64,000 nucleotides of DNA from Acorus gramineus. Lineage: Eukaryota > Streptophyta > Magnoliopsida > Acorales > Acoraceae. The notes under the pieces are model-generated. The model saw nothing but the letters and a program-made list of their open reading frames with translations. It ran no database searches and was not told where the DNA came from. The stretch spans positions 6,439,299 to 6,503,298 of the forward strand of contig CM060850.1 of the NCBI GenBank assembly GCA_030737835.1. The letters are read 5' to 3'. Positions 1-10,982 of the stretch are shown one piece after another. Within the stretch, counting starts at the first letter, position 1. Each line of letters begins with the position of its first letter. The position numbers and the translations under genes are program-made.

Positions 1-427
1 AGAGTGATAAACTTCAACCATTTAGCTAGGTTTTTTTTTTTTATTTGAGACCTTTTGATTTAATTTTTTTTCTTTCTAGAATAATATTTTCCATTCATTT
101 ATTATGAAGAAATTAATTGCAATTGGGTGAGGATTTTTTGTGTGTAGCGTGAACGATTTAATTGTTTTTAGGTTAAAAACCTGGTAGAGTTCTTATCTGT
201 CGCATTTCACTAGCCATTGTGTGTTTTTTATTTTCTTCTCTTATTTTTATGTTCACTTATCTTCTCACTACCATTTCAGACATCGTCTATTTTGTTATTT
301 AAATAAATAGATATATTTACCGTTTACCTCAAAAAACTTATTCACGAATGATAATTGCTTTCGTATTATCAAAATTAGTCACGGTTCAACCAGTCCCCCA
401 CTCCACTATATTTGGAGTAAGAGCTCT

Positions 428-570
428 GTTACATCTAGATCTATTTTCAATCCTATATGTGTCGATAGATTTTTATTGACGCATATGTTCATGTTAACAA
501 GATATATTGTTTTAATTTTTTTTTTTTTACATTTTCTATAAATGCATCCTACAATTCATTGGAGTATTAC
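428..570 (-). mobile_element. Truncated MITE copy (family with GTTACATCTAG ends)
   Basis: The end GTTACATCTAGATC and the following ATTTTCAATCC, TATRTGTCGATAG and GACGCATATG words match, in inverted orientation, the right half of the better preserved copy at 3269-3525. The other end has decayed. There is no coding capacity, and no target duplication was identified. Confidence 0.5.
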
Positions 571-1170
571 CCCTCGTCAATCTAAACATGAAGATTTTGT
601 ACCACCTTGTACATTCTGTGCTCTCCTTTTGGGGGACATGCTTTTGACTATAAATTTATATTGTATATATGATTAAATAATAGAAAATGTTACACTTGTT
701 TGAGCATTTAGAAAGACCAAAATATATACATTTTTTTATTTTAAGAATTGTCCACATTTTGTCTAATTATTTTTTATAACAAATAAAACAAGTTACTTTA
801 TTTTGCATTTTATCTCCCATTTATCTCCTTGTCAAACTAGCTCATACGGTCTACAAAGCAACTGATCTAAATAAGAAGGCATTTAAGTGAAAGAGCAACG
901 ATACACTCCGCTTGTTCTGCAATTCTGTCTACAACCCAAAAATGGACACATTGTATGAAAATCAATTTTTTTAAAATAAAAAATATACTAATGTATGTCA
1001 ATGTATACTTTATTTTTTATAATTATACTTTAATAGATAAATGTATATTTTTTATAAAAAAAACTGGGGACAGCTGCAGACAGGTAGAGGGACCTGAGGG
1101 CTGCTCATAATCTGGGCCTTTGGGCTGGACTAAACACAGGTATGGGCCTCTATCATATGAGTAAAGAAAA

Positions 1171-1413
1171 TGATACGTCCAGCCCTTTTTGCAGTCTCAA
1201 TTGTAGTCCATTCTATTTTTTTTTCTTTTTAAATCATACACTCTTCAAATGAAATATATACTGTTATATAAAATAAAATATATACTGAAATACATTAGTG
1301 TGTTTTTTTTTTAAATTAAAAAAAATGATAAAAAAATTTGTGTCATATATTACTCTATCATAGCATAGCGTATGAGGCTGCAAAATGGGCTATAAAATAG
1401 ACTGCGTGTATCA
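1171..1413 (+). mobile_element. MITE, family with TGATAC ends, copy 1
   Basis: The element runs from TGATACGTCCAGCCC to GCGTGTATCA. Its imperfect terminal inverted repeats contain TTTTGCAGYCTCA near both ends. The interior shares ATATACTGTTATATAAAAT and a TATCATAG-rich block with copies at 3629-3910 (same orientation), 27534-27804 (opposite) and 39415-39911 (same, with a nested insertion). It is non-coding. The superfamily was not determined because no clear target duplication was seen. Confidence 0.55.
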
Positions 1414-2116
1414 GCGCTCTTTTAGTACGATAAGGAATTTTTGTAGTGGCCAAGTAGGTTACTTGCTCATCTCTACTGATAATCACTGATTTGTTCTTTT
1501 GAATGTGGGCATTTTCTATTTTTCTCTAACCTAGTATATATTATATTAAATTAGACTAACACATTATGGGTTAATAATTATAAAAAGTGTATGCATTTAA
1601 TTAATTCAAATATATATTTTAAGCTTTTTACATAAAATTTCATTAGACAAATATATGCATTTAATAAAATTTAAAATATGTTGGGAATTAAAAAAAGTGA
1701 TCGTAAGAATGACTGTCTCAAACATTCTCTCTTTGAATATTGAGAGTGTGTTCTATCGAATTGGTGGGAGGGTGGGTGTGTTTGGGAGTATTGGGAATTT
1801 GATTAAAGCATCAAATTCTGTGTATAGATACGGAATAACAAAAGTAGTGCTTTCTTTTGCATATTTGTGAGTGGGTGGTGCCATCATAGGTTAATTAGAG
1901 CATCATATTCTGTTAGGAATTGGGATTAATTGTTGGGAGGGTAGTGTTCTAGATGTTTTCCATACAAAAAGCATCAAATTCTCTATAGGCACAATGAATA
2001 ACAAATGTGCCTTCCTTTTCCATCCCACTTTAATTTCCCGTATAGACAAAAAATATTTTTATTGAGGCCTTTGCAAAATTTTACTGTGGTCTCTCTATAA
2101 AGAAAAGACTTGGACT

Positions 2117-2345
2117 GCATTTGGATGTGTGATTGAAACGCTGAGATTCTTAAAATCTTGTTTTTTAAACTCAACTTTTGAAAATCGTTGCTTTATTAAG
2201 CTTTTAAATTGTAAGATTTTTTTATCTAAAAAATCAAGATAGTGTTTTGAAAAGCTAAATGCTAAAAATGTATTTGGATCCGTGTTTGAAAATTTTTAGC
2301 TTTTCATACGCAGAGTCTGTCCAAACACAGATCCAAGCAGGGTCT
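2117..2345. mobile_element. MITE-like repeat with TTTGGAT termini
   Basis: The left end GCATTTGGATGTGTG and right end CACAGATCCAAGCAGGGTC form an imperfect terminal inverted repeat around about 200 bp of AT-rich non-coding sequence. Similar ends (TTTGGA ... TCCAAA-CAGGGTC) occur at about 14820-14935 and at 27905-28143, so this is one of several related short elements. No target duplication was confirmed. Confidence 0.4.
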
Positions 2346-3268
2346 TACTTTAACTGACCATATCGTCAAATGTAATAAAAACTTGCTTAAGGGGGTGATT
2401 ATGTTGATATATAATCAAGCTTAACTTGTCATTTGAGTCATCCTTCACAGAATTATTGATTTTGACATTCCACTTTAATACTTCCTCTCATTTCTTCACC
2501 CCATTTGATTAGAGGCAAGCATCTCTCCGTTCAGGTTTTTTCAACATTTCTTTTCCAGGTTCTTTCTCTCCTCTCAGTAATCAGGATGAATCCTTAAGAA
2601 GCTCTACCAATTTTAGGGTTTTTGTTTGATTTAATTTTATATATGTTTCATGCATGCATATTTTTTTAGTCCAATCCATGTATATATTTTCCTGAAATTG
2701 TTGTGCTTGGTAGTTTATCTATGCGTACATTCTATTGTCATAGTGGTAGGCTGAGTTGGATCAACCATCTTGGTTACATTGTTTAGGTTTAGTTAAAGTG
2801 TTTGATTGATTAGGGTTTATTGGTTGGTTACTGTTTGGGAGTTCAAGTAATCATGGATGAATAGAGAGGAATTTGTTTGTGGTGCTACTTTGATGATAAA
2901 ATTATTTGGTATCTTCTTGGGGGTCATGGGATACATTATGCACAAAATGTTGTCACCAACTATTCAGGGGTGTCTAAAGAACACCAATTGTTTGGATTGA
3001 GAGTGCATTGATTTGAGTGTACTTGAAAAAAAAAAAAAAGCTGCAAATAGAGGCACCCAGGTCTTGGACAGGACCTAGGTCCGACGGAGCCACTTTTAGG
3101 TTGGGTCCAAGTTCACCTTCATTCGACTCAGACCCGACTCGTTTACATGCCTAAGCGCAGGTAAGTATCAACAATGGGCCAGGTCAGGCTATGAAATTAG
3201 GGCCCAAGCCCATGAGCCAGTTTGGTCAGCGGGCCTGACCCGGACTGGCCTAGGGCAGAAAATGATAA

Positions 3269-3525
3269 TATTACATCTAGTCCCATTTCCAGCCTTAATT
3301 TCAGTCTGCATGTGTTTCGAATTTTTAAAAAATAGTATACTTCATCTAATGATGTACATGCTTTTATAAAAAAATGAAGCATATACTCCAATGAATCGCA
3401 CCGATGCATTTATAAAAAATGTAAAAAAATTCTTTCAATGCATATATATGCCTTGTTAACATGAGCACATGCGTCGATAGAAATCTATCGACGTATATAG
3501 GGCTGAAAATATATCTGGGTGTAAC
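3269..3525 (+). mobile_element. MITE with GTTACATCTAG-type terminal inverted repeats
   Basis: The left end ATTACATCTAGTCCC and the right end, read on the other strand as GTTACACCCAGATATATT, form imperfect terminal inverted repeats; both continue into a shared TTTYCAGCC word. Near the right end is a perfect 9-bp hairpin, CGTCGATAG-AAAT-CTATCGACG. A truncated inverted copy lies at 428-570. The element is non-coding and sits inside an older GC-rich repeat. Confidence 0.55.
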
Positions 3526-3628
3526 AACGCCCAGCAGAAAAACAAGGCATGGGTCCTACCCATGGGCCTGGGCTGAATGGGCCCACTGGGTCGAGCCCAA
3601 AAATATATATATATTTTTAAAAGGAAAA

Positions 3629-3910
3629 TGATTATGTCTAAGTGTCTAACCCTTTTTGTAGCCCCAACGCAGTCTACACCGTTTTATTTTTTAAAACCAT
3701 AACTCTTCCATTCAAGTACATACTGTTATATAAAATGATATATATACTAAAATACAATAGTGCATTATTTTTTTTACTTTAAAAAAATAAATAATTTTTT
3801 ACGCTATACATTATGATAAAACTCTATACACTATAACAACGGAGTATATTCTATGTTATTATAATGTATAAGGCTACAATATGGGTTGCAAAACGGATTT
3901 GAGTGTATCA
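3629..3910 (+). mobile_element. MITE, family with TGATAC ends, copy 2
   Basis: Same family as the copy at 1171-1413. Shared features are the TGATTATGTC start, the CTTTTTGTAGCCC word, a TACTGTTATATAAAATGATATATATACT block, a TACACTATAACA-type block, and an end in GTGTATCA. It lies in the same orientation as copy 1 and interrupts the GC-rich GGGCC repeat, so it is younger than that repeat. Confidence 0.5.
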
Positions 3911-4329
3911 ACCCTTTATTTAAAAAGGTGGGGCCGTTGGGGAGCTCACTCCCCACCAAAAAAAAAAAATCCATCTCTTTAAAAGTTTGGGGGGGAGGGG
4001 TTGGACCCCTTCCCTGGCCGGGCTCGTGGGCGAGTCTATTGGCCAACCCAAACAGGCCCAGTTCAAGCTGACCCGTGAGTCGGGCCCGAGCCTCAGATTG
4101 AGGCCTAGGTCAGGATCGGGCTAGGTTACACCCCTGTGGGTCCAGCCCAGACAAGTTGGGTTTGTAAATTCCAAGCCAAATGCTGATTCTTAGGTGCAAA
4201 CATAACACCATCTTTTTCTTTTTCTCTCAAAATTCAAAAACGTCTATTATAATATCATGCCTGATCTAAGCCATTGATACACATTTGACCTAACATTTTC
4301 TCCTGTCCAGATTTCTTGTGTAATCACTC

Positions 4330-4720
4330 GATTTACTACAGTCGATGGTGATCATATACTGTGTAACAAGTCATGTTTAGTGTCTCTACCCAGAAGTTCT
4401 TTGGTAAATCAAAATTCAGTCTGATGGTTCTTGCTCTTCCCACAAGTATTATATTCATCTGTTCTGCAACACTGTTCTGATCTGCTCCACCTGGGGTTGT
4501 GTAGTGGCAGGTGATGCCTTCATTTTCATTTGAATTTCTTGAACTCTCTTGCAGTTTATTCTCCATCATTATCATATCTCAAGCACTTTGACTTTTCTTC
4601 CTATAGAATTCTCAACATAGGTCTTCCATTGCTTGAACTTTGAGAAATCTTCATATTTATGTTTTAAACTCCGACCACCGTTTTCAATCTTAGTCACAAT
4701 ATTATCTTGAACATAGGAGA
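4330..4720 (-). pseudogene. Ty1/copia retrotransposon integrase-core remnant
   Basis: Read on the minus strand, the sequence gives a degraded integrase core. Recognisable pieces are FSKFKQWKTYVENSIGRKVK-VL, then (after stops and a frame change) NENEGITCHYTTPGG-ADQNSVAEQMN and ARTIRLNFDLPKNFWVETLN. In intact copia elements these correspond to the segments around the second and third acidic catalytic residues (LR-DNGGE; PQQNGVAERxN; LPKxFWAEA). Stops, a frameshift and loss of the conserved LRTDNGGE word show it is dead. No LTRs or reverse transcriptase could be recognised beside it. It ends about 250-320 bp upstream of the NLR coding region and points away from it. Confidence 0.8.
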
Positions 4721-5042
4721 AATTCCAGTGCTGCAGTTCTTCCTTGATGATCCATTAAACTGGAATGCAAGACATAAATCCATTAGAAAGCATCATAAGC
4801 ACACATCACCTAAGCAACATGTAGTTGAATACCTAAGTTTAGATTGGAGAAACTATAGATTTTGATGTGTTTACCTAGGTTTCACTTCATGTTATGTAAT
4901 AGTGCATCTCTTGAACTTTAAAGGGTCATGACTTTCATATATTGCAACAGAGGTGGATTATTTGGAGTGATTGCTAAACGAGTATCCGAGCTTGAGCAAA
5001 AGAAGAGATACAAAGGAAAAGAAGTCCGGAGAGGGAATAATC

Positions 5043-7790
5043 ATGGATATGGTGGGTGGTTTGATTGAAAAAATAGGGTCTGTCATTGCCGTCCGAGCAC
5101 AAGAGTTAGCAGACTTAAGGCAAGATATGGAGAAGATAAAGAAGGAGCTAGAGGCTATGCAACCGGTCATAAGACACGCCCATAAAGTAAAGGATACAAA
5201 CCGGTCGACAGTGAACTGGGTAAGGGAAGTGAAGGAAGTGGCACTGAACATCGAAGACATCATCGACGAGTTCTCTTATCTTGTTGGTGAGCATAGGGGT
5301 GGCATGTGGGGTTCTATGAAGAAATACATACATCGGTCGAAGAACATTGCCAGTTGGTTTCGCATTTCTGAGGAATTGAAAGGCATCAGTGCTCAGCTGA
5401 AAGACATATCAGACAGGAAGATGCGATACAGTGATGAGGAGATGAGAGGACGAACCGGTGATGATGCTGAAATACGCCAACAACGTGCAGCCGTTACTCA
5501 AATTGATCGTGATGATGTATATTATTTCGGGATGGAGAATAACAAATCTACGTTGATCGAATGGTTGACGAATGATAAGGAGACCAATTGCAGGGAGATT
5601 GTGGTGCAAGGGATGGGTGGGTTGGGGAAGACCACGCTGGTAGCCCAAGTTTACAACAGCGATGCGGTGAAGAGGAACTTTGAATTTCGCACGTGGATAA
5701 CCATCTCCCAGACCTACAAGATCCGTGGCATTCTGAAAAATATAATGAAGCAATTCTTCCCGGAGGAGCAAGATGGGTCAAATACAGACATGACAGATCG
5801 CGCGAAGAAGAAGGGTGAGGGGCTGAACAACACTGACATCAGAAAACGCAACCAAAAAATCCATGATCATATGAAGCAGAAAAGCTGTCTTATTGTCTTT
5901 GATGACATATGGTCAGTGAGTGATTGGGACGCAGTTCGTGATATATTTCCTGTGAGCATGTGTACAAGTAAAATAGTATACACCACTCGTAGCGACGTTG
6001 TAGCTTCCTCGCTAGCACGGGAAGAATTTATTTTCAAACTGAAACCACTAAAAGAAAACGAGGCGTGGGAGCTATTCTGCAAAAGAGCATTTCCTGGAAG
6101 CTGCCCTAGTGAGTTGGAGGTCTTGGCGAGAGAACTAGTAAAGAGATGTGAGGGTTTGCCTCTTGCAATCGTGGTGCTCGGTGGACTGATGTTTTCGAAA
6201 AAAACAGTGTCAGATTGGAAAAAAATTCACAGTAGTGTCTTCTCTTTAATGATAGCTAATCAAAGGGTGAAAGACATCCTAAAGCTTAGCTTTGATGATC
6301 TACCATATCAAATGAAAAATTGCTTCTTGTACTGTAGTGTCTTTCCAGAGGACTCACTCATTGATAAAGATAAGATTATAAGATTGTGGGTGGCGGAAGG
6401 ATTCATTGAAGGTAACGAAGGTAGGACAATGGAGGAGGTGGCAACATCTTATCTTGACGAGCTCATTTCACGAAACTTGATACAGGATGTGTTTTTGGAT
6501 GATATAAATGATATCAAAGGACGCCGAATACGAATACAAGATTTGGTGAGAGAGATCGCCAAAGCCATGTCTAAAGAAGAGAACTTTTGCATGTTGTACA
6601 GTGGAAGACAAGCTCAGATTGAGAACAGAACTCGGAGGTTTTTATTGAGTGAGATGGAGGAAGAGGATAATGTGCTACAGAACATAAATGAGATGTGTCA
6701 TCTTCGCGCGTTGATTGTGTTTCAAAGTGCAGAATCCCTTCTTCCATGCACCTTGAAGGAATTGACAAGATCAGCCTTTAGATCATTGAGGGTCTTGGAT
6801 CTTGATGGGGTGATTTCAATAGACAGCTTGCCTAATGCGGTGGGTAATCTATTCAATCTACGATTTTTGAGCCTGCATGGTACTAAAGTCCGTGAGCTCC
6901 CTGAATCCATTGGTAGCCTTCACAATCTTCAAACTCTCGATCTCACTTTTAGCAAAGTGGACAAGTTACCTAATGGAATCATAAAGCTAAAGAAATTACG
7001 TCACTTAATGATATGTGACTGGTACTCGCCGACTAAAATGCCAGGAAGCATTAGTGATTTCAAGGACATGCAGACTTTATTAGGCATAAGAGCAAAAAGC
7101 CATGTCGTTCAAGAAGTTGGGAACCTCACCCAACTCAGATCCCTTGGATTTGGAGAGTTGAGAGCTTCTGATGGAGCAAAGTTGTGTGCCTCATTAGCTA
7201 AGTTGAACAACCTTGTCAATTTGTCCATTAAATCAGATGAAAGAAATGATGAGTTGCAACTGGAAACCCTGACTCCACCTCAATGCCTTTCAGAGGTTCA
7301 ATTGAGGGGGAAATTGGCGGTGTTGCCTCTGTGGTTGGGATCCCTTGGGAACCTCACACGTCTTGTTTTAACGCAGTCTTTGCTAAGAGAAGATCCGATT
7401 CCTCCCTTTCAATTCTTACCGAAGCTGGCATACATTTTGCTTGATGGGGCATTTGATGGGCAGAAAATGCACTTCCAAGCAGGTGGTTTCCCTTCTCTTG
7501 TTACACTCCGTATAATTTGGTTGACACGGCTTAATGAGATAACAATAGAGGAAGGTGCAATGAAGAAACTTAAACGACTAGAACTATATGATTGCAAATA
7601 TTTGAAGCAGTTGCCCATAGGGATTGAGCACCTCACCAAACTCAAAGAGCTTCGAATGTCATTTATGTCTAATGAGTTCATGGAGAGACTACGACCAGAA
7701 GGAGAGGACCATTGGAAAGTAAAGAACATCCCCATCATTCGAAATCATTGGAAGCACATAGACCATTGCTTTTCAAGAATGCCCTGGTAA
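5043..7790 (+). CDS. CC-NB-ARC-LRR disease resistance protein (Rx/RPM1 type)
   Basis: This is an intracellular immune receptor (NLR), a class that detects pathogen effectors and acts as an ATP-dependent switch. The domains run in order. An Rx-type coiled coil carries the EDVID-like motif EDIID. The NB-ARC domain has P-loop GMGGLGKTT (about residues 190-198), kinase-2 LIVFDD (D287-D288), RNBS-B SKIVYTTRSD, GLPLAI (about 371), and FLYCSVFPED...LWVAEGFIE. A short LRR region follows. The MHD position reads IQD (about 498-500; nt 6534-6542). I chose ATG 5043 (MDMVGG) because family homology starts there; an in-frame ATG at 4971 would add 24 residues. The main frame is 915 codons without an intron. 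A donor at 7787 and acceptor at 7878-7879 could replace the stop and add FPEEE, ending at 7898. Further intron-like signals (TTTTGCAG near 8143) follow in the 3' UTR. Which pathogen it recognises cannot be told. Confidence 0.93.
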   Translation: MDMVGGLIEKIGSVIAVRAQELADLRQDMEKIKKELEAMQPVIRHAHKVKDTNRSTVNWVREVKEVALNIEDIIDEFSYLVGEHRGGMWGSMKKYIHRSKNIASWFRISEELKGISAQLKDISDRKMRYSDEEMRGRTGDDAEIRQQRAAVTQIDRDDVYYFGMENNKSTLIEWLTNDKETNCREIVVQGMGGLGKTTLVAQVYNSDAVKRNFEFRTWITISQTYKIRGILKNIMKQFFPEEQDGSNTDMTDRAKKKGEGLNNTDIRKRNQKIHDHMKQKSCLIVFDDIWSVSDWDAVRDIFPVSMCTSKIVYTTRSDVVASSLAREEFIFKLKPLKENEAWELFCKRAFPGSCPSELEVLARELVKRCEGLPLAIVVLGGLMFSKKTVSDWKKIHSSVFSLMIANQRVKDILKLSFDDLPYQMKNCFLYCSVFPEDSLIDKDKIIRLWVAEGFIEGNEGRTMEEVATSYLDELISRNLIQDVFLDDINDIKGRRIRIQDLVREIAKAMSKEENFCMLYSGRQAQIENRTRRFLLSEMEEEDNVLQNINEMCHLRALIVFQSAESLLPCTLKELTRSAFRSLRVLDLDGVISIDSLPNAVGNLFNLRFLSLHGTKVRELPESIGSLHNLQTLDLTFSKVDKLPNGIIKLKKLRHLMICDWYSPTKMPGSISDFKDMQTLLGIRAKSHVVQEVGNLTQLRSLGFGELRASDGAKLCASLAKLNNLVNLSIKSDERNDELQLETLTPPQCLSEVQLRGKLAVLPLWLGSLGNLTRLVLTQSLLREDPIPPFQFLPKLAYILLDGAFDGQKMHFQAGGFPSLVTLRIIWLTRLNEITIEEGAMKKLKRLELYDCKYLKQLPIGIEHLTKLKELRMSFMSNEFMERLRPEGEDHWKVKNIPIIRNHWKHIDHCFSRMPW

Positions 7791-9300
7791 CTTAACTTTC
7801 TATAGATACACCTTCTAATTTAAGTGATTCCTCTTAAAGTTTCCTTTATTTAATTAAGTACTAATTTTTGTTTGCACAGGTTCCCTGAAGAAGAATAACT
7901 CAAATTGTTGATCAAAGTACATCCTTATGTTTGCGGAAGGTGATGGTTTATTGTATTCCATGTACAATATGAGTAGGTTAAGGTTTGGTTTTAGGGGTAA
8001 ATCTATCATTAGTTTTGTGAAGCTTATTCATCTCTCTCTCTTTCTGTGCAACAAAAGTCTCATTAAGATCTTTCTCTTTACTTGGTTTGGAAAGTTTGTT
8101 TTAGTTGAATAATTTTTTTCTTTTCTTTTTGCAGTTAAATTTCAAAGCTATACTTTAAGCGAAGCCCAAGTTTGTTGAAGAAGAAACTCATCATTCATCA
8201 TCGTTGAATGAATGGGTGAGTTTGCAGTATTCATGTTTATTAGTGCATCCTACTTTATGGAACTAGTTTGTATAATGGTGAAGCTTTGGAGTATGTGGAA
8301 ACCAATAATATGTCAGAGGATGGATGTATGGGTTAGTCGATATGATCTCTCTTGCAGCTATAATAAGTCCCATGAAGATTGGCACGTTTCAGTAATGTGA
8401 AGAAGGCGAGTTCGTGTGTACTGTGTGATCTTCTATTCTTAGATTTTGTATCATATATGGAACTGTAAGATTTGCAGTCTGTAAGAGTTCTTTTTGAGTT
8501 GTTTTAGTGAATGTGGATTGTAAACCTTGGCGGTTGTTTGGCTAATTGTGTGGGGATGCATCATAGCCTGGACTACATTTCCCTCCCACATAATCAGCCT
8601 CTGCAACTACCAGAGGTCACTATTGTACATACCTACTATTGTACAAGCTTTTATTCAATATATAGAAACATAATCATTAAATATTTGCAGTCTGTTGTGT
8701 AATTATTAATTTGTGTTATAGAACTGTATGTTTGAGATTTGAGGTTCTCTTATAATGAACATATTTAGATCATTTTCCAGTGATCCAATGTAATTTGTGT
8801 ATTTCGAAAGAAAAAAAAAAGCCAACTATAAAGAGAAAAGACAGAGACCCTTCTCTCAGTGCTTGCAAAATTTTGATGATAAAAATAAGAAATCTCCTGT
8901 ATTTGTAGTGCTACTGAAATGGGTGGGTGCATTTGATGTTGATAGCACTGAAGGTGGTGGTCGTGGTCAATAAAAAGAGAGGGGGTACAGAAAAGGTGGC
9001 AAATAATAAGTTTGAAACAGAGGGGATTTGGAATTTGGGATATTACCATCTTTGGGGGATAAAAAATGGCCCAAAAACACAGTGATTGGTCTGTTTATTC
9101 ATTGATTTTTTTTTTGTAAGTTTCATGTATTCATTGGATAGGGCGATTACAAATTTGACAATCAATTCAGTTAAGCCCCCTGGATTCAATTCTAGGATGG
9201 ATTTTATTTTTGTAAAATCAACTTTTAGATAATCAGTTATAACTGTTTAATTTTTTTTATATCTATTTTGATTATTTTTAAGTTTTAAAAGTCAACAAAG
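7791..9300 (+). other. NLR 3' untranslated region and spacer
   Basis: This stretch contains a plausible intron (donor 7787, acceptor 7878-7879) and a pyrimidine-rich TTTTTGCAG at about 8135-8143, both typical of spliced NLR 3' UTRs. Short open frames here lack any recognisable feature. From about 8750 the sequence is plain AT-rich spacer up to the LINE remnant. The transcript end cannot be fixed from sequence alone. Confidence 0.45.
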
Positions 9301-9304
9301 CAAG

Positions 9305-10227
9305 TTTTATGAGAAACTCAGGTTTTGGGAGGTGCAAGTTCGGCGGAATCTTAATGACACAGAGGTGGACAGGTATCTGTCTCTCCGATGGAATTGCCTC
9401 AACTGGTGGGGCTGGTCCAGGAGAGCGCAGATAGACCGGTGTGGTGTCCCGTGATGGCAGCGGGCTTCTCTATCAAAAGCTGTTATGGATGGGTTCGAAG
9501 GGAGAGTCCGGTGGTCCAGGCTACGGCAGGGAAACATAATGAGATTTGGGGTGGAAAGATTCCAATGAAGGTCAAGGTGTTTCTATGGACGATGCATTTG
9601 AGAAAGGTTTCTCACGAGGTCTTCAGTGGCTCGTTGGGCACCGGGTGTAGACACGGTTTGTATCTTTTGCCATTCGGCAGAGGAGGATGCTATTCATCTT
9701 TTTGCTTCGTGTCCTTTGGTCTGGAGGGTTGGGCTTATGTTTGAGCTTGGCAACAGATTTGCGAATCGATTTCGACAACGTGGATGGCATGTGGGAGGTG
9801 GGGCGACAGCTGTGAGCTGTTGGGGACCGGTCTTTGAGGGCTAATATATCTTAGTCCTATGTCCCGGCAGTAGTGTGGGCCGTGTGGTTGACAAGGAAGC
9901 GTGCAATCTTCCGAGGCCAGGCTCCATACGAGGAAAACATTTGAGAGATGGTAGTTACATTTATTGAGGAGTGGGTGTCGGGGGGGGATGGTCAGGGTTC
10001 TGGTGGGAGGCATGGTGGTTAGGTAGGGTCCATATTTTGGGGCGGCATGGGGTGCGCCACATCGATGCACTGGTAGATGTCTCTTCTACTTGCGGATTGT
10101 TGGTGGTGTTCTCTTACATGGGCCTCTTGTGTTGTGTTATGCTTTTATTTTGATGCCTTGTAATTTTGGACTTGGGTTTGTGACATTATTATGCTTTCTA
10201 GCATACCATTTATCAAAAAAAAAAAAA
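9305..10227 (+). pseudogene. LINE (non-LTR retrotransposon) 3' remnant with poly(A) tail
   Basis: The piece encodes the C-terminal end of a plant LINE ORF2, in several frames. One frame gives PVMAAGFSIKSCYGWV and IPMKVKVFLWTMHL. Another gives VCIFCHSAEEDAIHLFASC, a C-x2-C...H-x4-C zinc-binding unit of the reverse-transcriptase zinc-binding family. Next comes WAVWLTRKRAIFRG, the segment that usually follows. It ends in an A-rich tail at about 10215-10227. Frame breaks and in-frame stops make it non-functional, and the reverse transcriptase and endonuclease parts are missing, consistent with 5' truncation on insertion. Confidence 0.85.
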
Positions 10228-10623
10228 GTTAAAAAATAGTTTTTTAGTATCAACAATGGCCTGAAAAACTGCGATTTGTTTGTTTATTCATTGTTTTTTT
10301 TTTATATAAGATTTTTATATTCATTGGATTGGATGATTACAAATTGGACAGTCAATTCAGTTGGGCTCTTTTTTATGGTTTTTTCTTTTGTAAAATTAAT
10401 TTAGATAATTAGTTTTTTAGATAATCAGTTATCAACAGATGTTTTTGTTTAAGTTTTTATTTAAATTTTTTCAAGCAAATTAATGCTGGGCGGAGGTTGC
10501 CAAGAGGAGGGGACCTGCCCACCTCTCTCTCTCTCTCTCTCTCTCCTGCCCTCGATCCCTGTTACACACCACCCCCCCCTCCCCCCCAATCACCTCCTCC
10601 GCCACTTCTTCCTCCCACCGTCA

Positions 10624-10666
<43 letters not shown>

Positions 10667-10982
10667 TCCTCTCACTTTAAACAGTTTATGCCAACTACAT
10701 GACACAAACACTCAATGACTCACATAGGAATTCTCTGGGTTGTATCCAACACAGAAGTTCTCATCGCGTTTGGGAGGGGTAAACTGGTAGAGGGCATCCA
10801 ATGTTGCAATATTTCAGTTATGATAGTAGACATTGAGAAGGAATGATCATCTCTCTCCAACCTCTTAACGAACAAAGTCTCCATCACTAATACAGCAAAT
10901 CAATATCATTTTATAAACTATAACAGGTAATCAGCACAGTAATATATAGAAAAGTGCGAGATAGTTAAAACCAATGAAAATA
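10228..10982. other. Spacer with CT microsatellites, downstream of the CCDC22-like gene
   Basis: The stretch is AT-rich at first, then holds two CT/TC microsatellites (about 10513-10545 and 10626-10660) with C-rich sequence between them. Frames rich in Ser/Leu/Pro here are translations of the microsatellites. The last part (about 10700-10982) is probably 3' UTR of the minus-strand CCDC22-like gene. Confidence 0.5.
10513..10675. repeat. CT/TC microsatellites flanking a C-rich block
   Basis: There is a run of CT dinucleotides at about 10513-10545, then C-rich sequence with short poly-C tracts, then a second CT run at about 10626-10660. This is simple-sequence DNA and is likely to vary in length between individuals. 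Confidence 0.9.

Larger units (their letters stand above)
1..4330. other. Intergenic, AT-rich, repeat-laden; no gene seen
   Basis: No reading frame here has plant-protein features. The stretch holds several MITE copies, listed separately. It also holds a diverged local duplication: a block reading roughly AAAGCATCAAATTCT-(G/C)TATAG occurs at about 1806-1853 and again at about 1969-2017. GC-rich islands at about 3040-3260, 3535-3600 and 4010-4170 contain repeated GGGCC/GACCCG words and look like parts of one older repeat, split by two later MITE insertions (3269-3525 and 3629-3910). The right-hand island ends with TTACACCCCTG, which resembles a hAT-type terminus. I could not match a left end with a target duplication. 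Confidence 0.6.

Noticed and set aside
4971..5042. Upstream in-frame ATG as NLR start
   Set aside because: The extra 24 residues are basic and unlike the family; homology to CC-NLR N-termini begins at MDMVGG.
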